This document shows positions 57,127-64,000 of a stretch of 64,000 bases of DNA, one piece after another (the stretch's first letter is position 1; every line of letters starts with the position of its first letter). Origin of the DNA: Leptidea sinapis (lineage: Eukaryota > Arthropoda > Insecta > Lepidoptera > Pieridae). The notes under the pieces are model-generated. The model searched no databases and had not been told where the DNA came from. It worked only from the letters and a program-made list of their open reading frames with translations. Made by a program: the position numbers and the translations under genes. The stretch lies in the NCBI RefSeq assembly GCF_905404315.1, contig NC_066265.1, positions 28,420,501-28,484,500 on the forward strand, in the 5' to 3' direction.

Positions 57127-57451
57127 AGTGGGAGGCACAGGATGCCGTGGCTTTGCACAGGATGCCGGTTAGATTATGGATACCACAACCGTGATGCCGT
57201 GAAACAGTAATGTGTAAGCATTACTGTGTTTCGATCTGAAGGGCGCCGTAGCTAGTGAAATTACTGGGCAAATGAGGCCTAACATCTCTCTCATTATGTC
57301 TCAAGGTGACGAGCGCAATTGTAGTGCCGCTCAGAATTTTTCTGTTTTTCGAGAATCCTGAGCGGCACTGCATTGTAATGGGCAGGGCTTATGAATTAGC
57401 AACAGCTGAACGTCTTGCTCAACTCGTCCCTTATTATCATAAAAAAAAAAC
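57127..57451 (+). mobile_element. S-A element with duplicated 5' segment
   Basis: Complete plus-strand copy in which the head caggatgccgtggctttgcacaggatgccgg contains caggatgccg twice. The hairpin stem is perfect (gtgccgctcag / ctgagcggcac). A-run of ten at the 3' end. Confidence 0.9.
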
Positions 57452-58107
57452 TACCGCATCGGGAAACAAATGGCGCTCTGAGCATTTTTTTACGTTATCG
57501 CTATGGTCCCTTATCAGCATCCTGTGCTGAGAAGTCTCCTTGTTGTTGCCATCACTGACTTGACGCTATTATTGTGTCCTAGTGTGTTCAGTTCACGATA
57601 TGACGGAGACCTTGTTGCCGTTACTACGAAGCGCCACATTCATTAAAGTTAAACGTTTGTTAAGCAATCATTAAGCACCTCAGATACTTGTCAACCCCAG
57701 GGACTTGAGAAAGCAATTATAAGTTGAGATCAAGTTTAGATCGGTTATGTACCTCTATGTCACATAAATCACCCGACTACGGGGGAGTGACGTCCCAATT
57801 GAACAGTTCTTAAATGAAGTACAACACTACGCTATGAATGAACGGTTTTTGTTTTTGGACTTGAAGAGCTACATGATAATATTTCCAACTTTACATACAG
57901 TAGCTACCAAAAAACACGGGATTTTCTTCATCGTATTGGTTTTTTGTCAAATAAAATAATTACTTATTTATGTTACTAACTAGGTGGTAATTAAGCTCCC
58001 TTGCGGTGGGTGGCCGGGTGAGTGGATTTTTCAATTTATAAAAACAATTTTATTTCAGTCAATGCACCTAAATGTCAATAGATAATGTTTAGTCGAAAGG
58101 AAAAATT

Positions 58108-58263
58108 TTTTTTAATCAAAATAAGGGATGAGACGATACGGAAGTTAAGCTGTTGGTAATTGATACGCCCTGCCCATTTACAATGCAGTGCCGGTCAGGA
58201 TTCATGAAAATCCTCAAAAATTCTGAGCGCCACTACAATTGCGCTGGTCACCTTGAGACATTA
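58108..58263 (-). mobile_element. S-A fragment, inverted, fused to the next copy
   Basis: The 3' half of an inverted S-A (T-run, aaaataagggatgagacga to ccttgagacatta). It joins head to head with the plus-strand copy at 58264, making a snap-back pair of about 150 bp arms. Confidence 0.82.
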
Positions 58264-58709
58264 GATTCCGTAGGGCGCCGTAGCTATTGAAATTCTTGGA
58301 ATGAGACTCGACATCTTAAATCTAAAGGTGACGAGCGCAGTTGTAGTGGTGCTCAAAATTATTGAGTATTTCAAGAATCCTAAGCGGACTGCATTGAAAT
58401 GGGTAGGGCGTATAAATTACCAACAGCTGAACGTCCTGATCGTCTGGACCCTTATTTTCATAAAAAAAAAAGTTTAATAAACACAACGAATGAAGGATTA
58501 ATAATTGAGATGAGGTTTGTTCATAATAATTATGTTGCTTTAAAATATGTATAAGTGTTATAATTCTGCTTATTGTAGGTATGTCTGTATGTAAGGAAAA
58601 CTCACAGAATACTCCGACTGGTATGACTTGTCGGCTTCAATACTCACACTACATAGTTGTCGAGAGTTGTGGTGACAGTTGATGATTCTTGAAGAGTGAA
58701 ACTCAAAGT
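58264..58709 (+). repeat. Left arm of a long inverted duplication, with S-A copy
   Basis: Aligns along its length to the reverse complement of 59920-60375. 58264-58472 is an S-A 3' portion (ccgtagggcgccgtagct to TTTTCAT-A(n)). 58473-58709 is non-S-A flank (aataaacacaacgaatgaag, gtaaggaaaactcacagaat, gacttgtcggcttcaatact) found only in these two arms. Shared flank plus SINE shows that one block was duplicated, and not that two SINEs inserted independently. Confidence 0.85.
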
Positions 58710-59708
58710 CAAACAAAGACATTGTTGTATCCAACTTTAACGCTTCAGCGAAAAGGGAAGCAATGTGATTTTACATTAATAATTCTCCGCGTGTTAATAA
58801 TTCTCGTTGGAAAAGTTATTGCTAATGTCCTTGCATGTACAGCAAAATGAAAAGCAAACAAAACTAATTTATGAGTGAAAATTGTCCAGGGAATCTAGAT
58901 TTCCTGTTGCAACTTTGCATGAAATTACATCTGTTTCATACAAATGTATAGTTTGTATGATCGAAATAAGTTACGCAATCTAAACATTCATGTTATGTGT
59001 GTAATATTTATTATTATGATCATATTATATAATATAGGTTACGTTTCTACAACTTGCTGAGTCGTATTTAGTACCCTTATAGCTGCTGGCCAGGGCTGAA
59101 GTGAAAAAAAAAATAGTAGGATGAAATCCATTGGATAAGGAAGTTTGGAAGGACTTGTAGTTTCGTCGGAGATCGAGATAAACCGTTTTTTACCCTTCCC
59201 CCCTCTTCCACTTCCCGACCTCAAATCGCCCGCAAATTATTATTCCTTTCACTTTTGTTAGATTCTTTTTCTTTAAAAAAAATTATCAACTCTGTTCTAT
59301 TTTACTAATGAAATCAAATATCAATCAAAATATAATACTCATGTATAATTAACAGATACTCGTACATATTTACATATTAACTAAAATTTTTCTTCTTTTT
59401 CTTTCACATTTTGACTGACTTGAGTCAGTAAATAAATCACAAAATATTCAAAAGAGCAAGGAGAGTACGTATGAACCATCCATCGTTGCTTGCGATATTA
59501 TATTGGGAAAGGGAACGACCCGCTCCACGATGCCGCCACTACTGCGTAGCACAGAAGGTGGAGATCGATCTCTATCGATTGACTGATTACGAGAGAGTGA
59601 GTGATAGTACTAGCCCCTCTTTCAAGTACGTTAAAAAAGTAAACTTTATAATAATTAGGTATGTATGACGTACTGAAATTGGAAGAATCTCTGTAGATAT
59701 CAATCTGT
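58710..59708. other. Spacer of the inverted duplication, unassigned
   Basis: About 1 kb without a recognised element or motif. 59160-59230 is a C-rich patch (cttcccccctcttccacttc). 59460-59600 (ccgctccacgatgccgccac, gagatcgatctctatcgatt) is less AT-rich and has two open frames, neither recognisable. Confidence 0.5.
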
Positions 59709-59919
59709 GGGAGACTTCCTTGAACAGGCGGGTGGGTACCATGGCGTCGCCTTTGTCTGTGTGTCAAGCAATAATGTGGAAGTGAGACTTAACATGGTAT
59801 GTGTCAAAGTGACGAGCACAACCGCATTGCCGGTAAGAATGTTGGTTTCAATCAATTCAAATCGTGAGTGGCACTTCGATGTGAAGGGCAGGGTGTATTA
59901 CCATCGCCTTGCTTGTCTC
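59709..59919 (+). mobile_element. S-A-like element, strongly diverged
   Basis: gtgggagacttccttgaaca start, gtgagacttaacatggtatg, gtgacgagcacaaccgcatt and gtgtattaccatcgccttgc in S-A order, stopping where the right arm of the inverted duplication begins. Same old subfamily as 39409-39548. Confidence 0.65.
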
Positions 59920-60375
59920 ACTTTGAGTTTCACTCTACAAGAATCATCAACTGCCACCACAACTCTCAACAACTATGTAGTGTGAGTATTGAAGCCGATA
60001 AGTCATACCAGCGCAACTATCGGAGTATTCTGTGAGTTTTCCTTACATACACACATTCCTACAATATGCAGAATTATAATACTTATACATTTTTTAAAGT
60101 AACATAATTATTATGAACAAACCTCATCTCAATTATTAATCCATCATTCGTTGTGTTTATTAAACTTTTTTTCATTAAAATAAGGGTCGAGACGAGCAGG
60201 ACGTTCAGCTAATGGTAATTTATATGCCCTGCCCATTTCAATGCAGTGCCGCTCAGGATTCTTGAAATACCCAAAAATATTGAGCGGCACTACAACTGCG
60301 CTCGTCACCTTGAGACATAAGATGTCGAGTCTCATTTTTCCAAGAATTTCAATAGCTACGGCGCCCTACGGAATC
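59920..60375 (-). repeat. Right arm of the long inverted duplication
   Basis: Reverse complement of 58264-58709 with scattered substitutions and small indels. It includes an inverted S-A portion (60166-60370). The unique-flank part contains ttaataaacacaacgaatg-type sequence on the minus strand, identical over many bases with the left arm. Confidence 0.85.
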
Positions 60376-60782
60376 GTGTCTCGTAACTCTTCAAATGATT
60401 TTTCTCAATAATATATTGAGTACTAGTTATTATCAGAATGTGTTAATAGAAAAAGAAATACATAATATAGTGAAAATAAATTTACCACAATATGTTCCTT
60501 CACAATATGAACCAGCGATGACTAGACTATCGATTCCAGCGAAAGCTGAGCAAGAAAATTATACTACTTAATTACCCGTTAATGTAAATATGCTGTTAAT
60601 ATTAAATCTCTTCTTAACAAAGATCATTAATTAGACGAAAGTTTTAATTGATTTCATAAATTCAGGGTGCTCTAGTTTATAGGAGCGTCAAACTTTGGAA
60701 CTTATTAGATTAAAAGGCGTTTCGTAACGCTTGCTTACAAAAATAATTGAGAGCATACAAAACTGTAAGATGGACGTAGATG

Positions 60783-60817
60783 AGGGGGGCGGGGTGAGGC
60801 GTGGGGGGCACAGGGGA
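60783..60817 (+). other. G-quadruplex-type G-run cluster
   Basis: Four G-tracts of 6, 4, 6 and 4 (gaggggggcggggtgagg, then cgtggggggcacagggg) within 35 bp in otherwise AT-rich DNA. This fits the general G4 pattern with loops of 1, 8 and 4 bases. Confidence 0.7.
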
Positions 60818-61329
60818 TGCCATGAATAATGCAGAGCCTCGTTAAGTGCGACGAAACAATCGCATAAAGAAAAGGAAATTCCGAACAATTAGGATAAATA
60901 TGCCAAGATATTGTTCTTGTATTGTTAAGCTTGGTGTCATTGGCCACTTGAAACATGACACGAAGTAATTAATTATCTGTTACATCAGTAAGGGCACAGA
61001 TTTTAGACAAACTCTGACAGTTGGATAACTGTAACAGTTATCCAAATCCAATTGAAGGTGTATTAAACTGGCCAGATAACACGTAATATAATATATTTTA
61101 TTTAATTGAAAAAAAAAAAAAAGTAAATTATTAAATTGAACACCATGGAGAATACCCAGTTATATTTTTAAAACTCAGGGCACTTCCATTAAATAACTAC
61201 AACTGCACATTACATCTTATTGTGCGAATATCAATTATTGTATTCTGCTGACGTTTACTGCACTACACTTGGACTGCTTTTACGCACCTAATAAGTTTTA
61301 ACTTCAGAACTATGATAAAATGGTTGTGG

Positions 61330-62370
61330 CACTTGGTTTGTTTTCTCTGCTTAGTTCTACTATGGACGGGAGGAGCAGCATTTTAAAAAGCTTGGATTGT
61401 CGTTTTGGAATGGGTGAAACCTAGAATTTTTGGATAACCCGGGAAATGCGCACTTTGTGCAACATCACAGCTGGAGTGCCGCAAGGTGGCGTGCTGTCTC
61501 CTATCTTTTTTGCTTTTTTGCATTACCTCATCTTCAAGACTTTCTTCCCTCTAATATTTTTATGCTGAGGATCTACAGATCTCTTCTCGTGAGAATCTCC
61601 CATCAACAATTGGTTTAGTTAACTTAGATTTAAATCATATCACTAACTGGTCTGAGATGTATCGACTTCGCTTAAATTCACACAAGACACAGGCTATCTT
61701 TATTAGAATTTCATCCTGTATATCTCGAATTGATAGGTCGAATCTTCCTCCAATTTGCCTAAATAACATAATTGTACCCTTACCTATTCTCACCAAAATT
61801 TTGCTAGCTCAACCTCTTCTACTCTCTGATCTTGACTATGCAGATACTAGCTGTCTAAATCTTAGTTACGAGCAACTTAACAAACTTGAACGTCTTCAAA
61901 AATTTCTTCAAATATGATCACCAGGACATCATATTCTTTCTCTTCTGTACTGTATTCTTTTCGACCCAAAAACTCTCCAATGTTTAAAGAAAAAGTTAGT
62001 TTCAGTAATTTGCATGAACCCAAGCTGTGGTCTAAAGCTAACTGAATTTTATGTATTCCTGATCACCTTTTTTTCGAATTCATTTGTGGTTGACGCTCTC
62101 AGACTGTGAAATGCTCCAGTTATTTATAAAAGAAAAGCTCAGACGCTCAATCCATTTAAAATCTTCTTAGAACAAGTCGTCTAGTGAAAATGTATACTAT
62201 AACTATAATATATAAGTATATATTATACTTTAATTATTATTTTTGTAGCTGTGTTAGTAAAATCTCCTATAACTATTGGTTACCTGGAAGAGATCGCTGA
62301 ATCGCTGTCATATACAAATTGTAGCTTTGTGTATTTCTAGTGCAATAAAATATTTTCATTCAATCATTCA
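61330..62370 (+). mobile_element. Non-LTR retrotransposon relic with reverse-transcriptase blocks
   Basis: In plus-strand frames, a TAGVPQGGVLSP-like block lies near 61460, a YAEDLQISSREN block near 61560 (YADD box with D to E), then NHITNWSEMYRLRLNSHKTQ and a long C-terminal region (TKILLAQPLLLSDLDYADTS, YEQLNKLERLQ, KLWSKAN). A deletion removes the part between the IVPL and TKILL segments. The 3' end is a tgcaataaaatattttcatt-like tail near 62370. It is inactive. Confidence 0.8.
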
Positions 62371-62659
62371 CTCTTAAGAGCAAACATGAGGTGACAATTG
62401 CTTTCGTTTTTAACTATGTACATTCTAAACGACCGCACAGTAGTTCCTTAACAAGATGGATCGATCAAATTAAAGACTTGTCGTTCAAATTCTTCACGGT
62501 TGTAAGAGACATACTGGACTGAAACCAGTGGAGGCAGATCATCCACTCCAGATGCCGCTCTAATGTTCACGATTCTCGGACATGAGGCACGGATTGTTAA
62601 CGCTTTTTATAGGTAATTATTAAATGATCAATGTATTATGATGTATTTAAGTCGTTAAG

Positions 62660-63505
62660 TTCAAATTCAAATTCAAATTCAAATATTTTTATTCAAAATA
62701 GGATTTAAAATCACTTATTGAACGTCAAAATCTACCACCCATTCAAAAGAGACTGCCTCAGACCTGAGAAGAATGGGCGCAAGAAACTCAGCGGGCTTTT
62801 TTTTTAAATATAAAATATGGATTACAATGTAATATCGTACAATAAACATTTATAATTAAAGAGCCTGAGGGTGTTCGCTTTATTCCCAGTCCGTGGTGTC
62901 ATTAAGAAAATCGTTTATGCTATAATAACCTTTCCCACACAAACGTTTTTTAACAACTATTTTAAATTTCGTAACACATTTGATTTGTTCATTTTCTGGG
63001 ATCATATTGTAGAAGCATATACATCGCCCAACAAAAGACTTACTAACTCGAACCAACCGAGTAGTAGGCATAACAAGTTTATGTTTGTTCCTCGTGTTAA
63101 CATTATGAATGTCACAGTTTCTAGAAAATTCCTCAATGTGCTTATGAACATACAAAACATTATCGAAAAATGTATTGAGAAGCAACAGTCAAAATGTTTA
63201 TTTCTTTAAATTTTTCTCTTAATGATTCTTTAGGACTTAGGTTATAAATCGCGCGAATAGCCCTCTTCTGCAGCACAAAGATAGTATTAATATCGGCCGC
63301 ACTGCCCCATAACAATATACCATAGGACATAATGCTATGAAAATAACTAAAATATACTAATCTCGCCGTATCTATGTCAGTTAACCGTCTAATTTTCTTG
63401 CCCGCATATGCTGCAGAACTAAGCCTATTCGCCAATCCTTCAATATGGGGGCCCCACTGCAATTTGGAATCAAGAGTAATGCCAAGAAATATATCGTATC
63501 CCCTC
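62660..63505 (-). mobile_element. L-C retrotransposon, best-preserved copy, inverted
   Basis: Minus strand: a frame of LQWGPHIEGLANRLSSAAYA, DTARLVYFSYFHSIMSYG, then GSAADINTIFVLQKRAIRAI continues, after one frameshift near 63175, into NVLYVHKHIEEFSRNC and KRLCGKGYYSINDFLNDTTD with the natural stop. The tail is a CAAATT-repeat (tcaaattcaaattcaaattc) at 62662-62685. The 5' truncation point at about 63505 abuts L-B. Confidence 0.88.
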
Positions 63506-64000
63506 GATTCGAGATCACTCCTCTAACTACCACAGCCTGTATTGGCATACTTGGCGTCGATATATCGAGCGACGTTGAGTTCCGTGGTCACTTGGAGGAG
63601 AAGGCCAAACTGGCCTCTAAAAAGCTTTAAGTAAGTAAGGCGAGACAGTACTTCACTAAAAGCCACCGCCTGCAACTTTATAAGGCGCAAATTCGGCCTC
63701 ACATGGAGTACTGTTCTCACCTCTGGGCGGGTGCTCCCCGGTACCAGCTTCTTCCATTTGACCGCATACAACGAAGAGCGGCTCGAATCATCGACGAACA
63801 AGTCATCTCCGATCGGCTTGATTCTCTAGCATTGCGTAGAGATGTGGGTTCTCTCTGCATCTTCTACCGCATTTATCACGGGGAGTGCTCAGAGGAGCTG
63901 TTCGGGTTGATTCCAGCGGCCGAATTCCACCATCGGACATTACGTGCAAAGTACCATCCGCATCACGTAGACGTCTGGCATTCCACAACCGCGCGTTTTG
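63506..64000 (+). mobile_element. L-B retrotransposon, running off the window edge
   Basis: Plus-strand frame ACIGILGVDISSDVEFRGHL, EEKAKLASKKL, then after a one-base shift near 63630 KARQYFTKSHRLQLYKAQI, HMEYCSHLWAGAPRYQLLPF, DEQVISDRLDSLALRRDVGS and GECSEELFGLIPAAEFHHR. It extends farther 5' than any other copy here and is a different subfamily (RTLRAKYHPHHVDVW). It is cut by the end of the window. Confidence 0.85.

Larger units (their letters stand above)
32610..64000. other. Right half: 31 kb without a recognised host exon
   Basis: Only mobile elements, simple repeats and unassigned AT-rich DNA are supported. Unassigned stretches longer than 300 bp: 33320-34600, 34800-35300, 36290-36700, 36850-37310, 37572-39400, 39550-39935, 41481-42385, 42800-44150, 44481-45000, 45791-46190, 47190-48785, 49155-49695, 49988-50535, 51662-52020, 52335-52885, 53210-55340, 55750-56880, 57452-58105, 60376-61330. 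If mmd begins farther right, this is its upstream intron or 5' region. A promoter cannot be placed. Confidence 0.6.

Overview
The window looks like a piece of a lepidopteran (butterfly or moth) genome. Supporting signs are AT-rich introns and intergenic DNA, short GC-rich exons with GT-AG borders, and dense transposon debris of types usual in Lepidoptera: non-LTR retrotransposon tails, SINEs, Helitron-like ends, mariner/Tc1 elements and MITEs. The genus cannot be fixed from the sequence alone. No bacterial, plasmid or viral gene set is present.

The only host gene I can support strongly runs on the minus strand from about 32.6 kb down to 0.48 kb. It encodes a neuronal-type ADAM (disintegrin/metalloprotease family) that best fits insect mind-meld (mmd; ADAM11/22/23 group). 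Ten consecutive coding exons (E1 to E10 in transcript order: 32467-32609, 26226-26391, 24086-24258, 15117-15265, 14394-14578, 12473-12640, 10497-10801, 9541-9660, 8853-9030, 483-636) have compatible splice phases. They give about 580 codons: end of prodomain, furin-like site, metalloprotease-like domain, disintegrin, cysteine-rich and EGF-like domains. The signal peptide and most of the prodomain should lie to the right of 32.6 kb or outside the window. The transmembrane and cytoplasmic exons lie beyond base 1. The zinc-site histidines are kept, but the catalytic Glu is Met, so the protein is predicted to be a non-peptidase adhesion or receptor ADAM.

The introns and the whole right half (32.6-64 kb) hold mobile-element sequence and unassigned AT-rich DNA. 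Family labels used here: S-A, an abundant ~300 bp SINE-like repeat ending in a TTTTCAT-A(n) tail; L-B, a non-LTR retrotransposon known here from ORF2 C-terminal/3' fragments ending TCCAT-A(n); L-C, a second non-LTR family whose coding-strand 3' end carries a TTTGAATTTGAA tail; S-T, a tRNA-derived SINE with clear A and B boxes; H, Helitron-like elements (TC...CTAG). There are also one apparently intact 1.3 kb mariner (16768-18062), a dead Tc1-like element nested in a TIR MITE, a Harbinger-like MITE nested in L-B and carrying an S-T SINE, foldback elements, a Ty3/gypsy Pol remnant, and RTE/jockey-like reverse-transcriptase relics.

The most notable structures are the Glu-less zinc site of the ADAM, the intact mariner, a ~450 bp-armed inverted duplication at 58.3-60.4 kb, several multi-level transposon nests, SINE or G-run sequences abutting mmd splice donors, a 272 bp pure TTTA microsatellite, and a 52 bp perfect palindrome. 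I saw no convincing new multi-gene system; the window is one large intron-rich gene in transposon-rich DNA.
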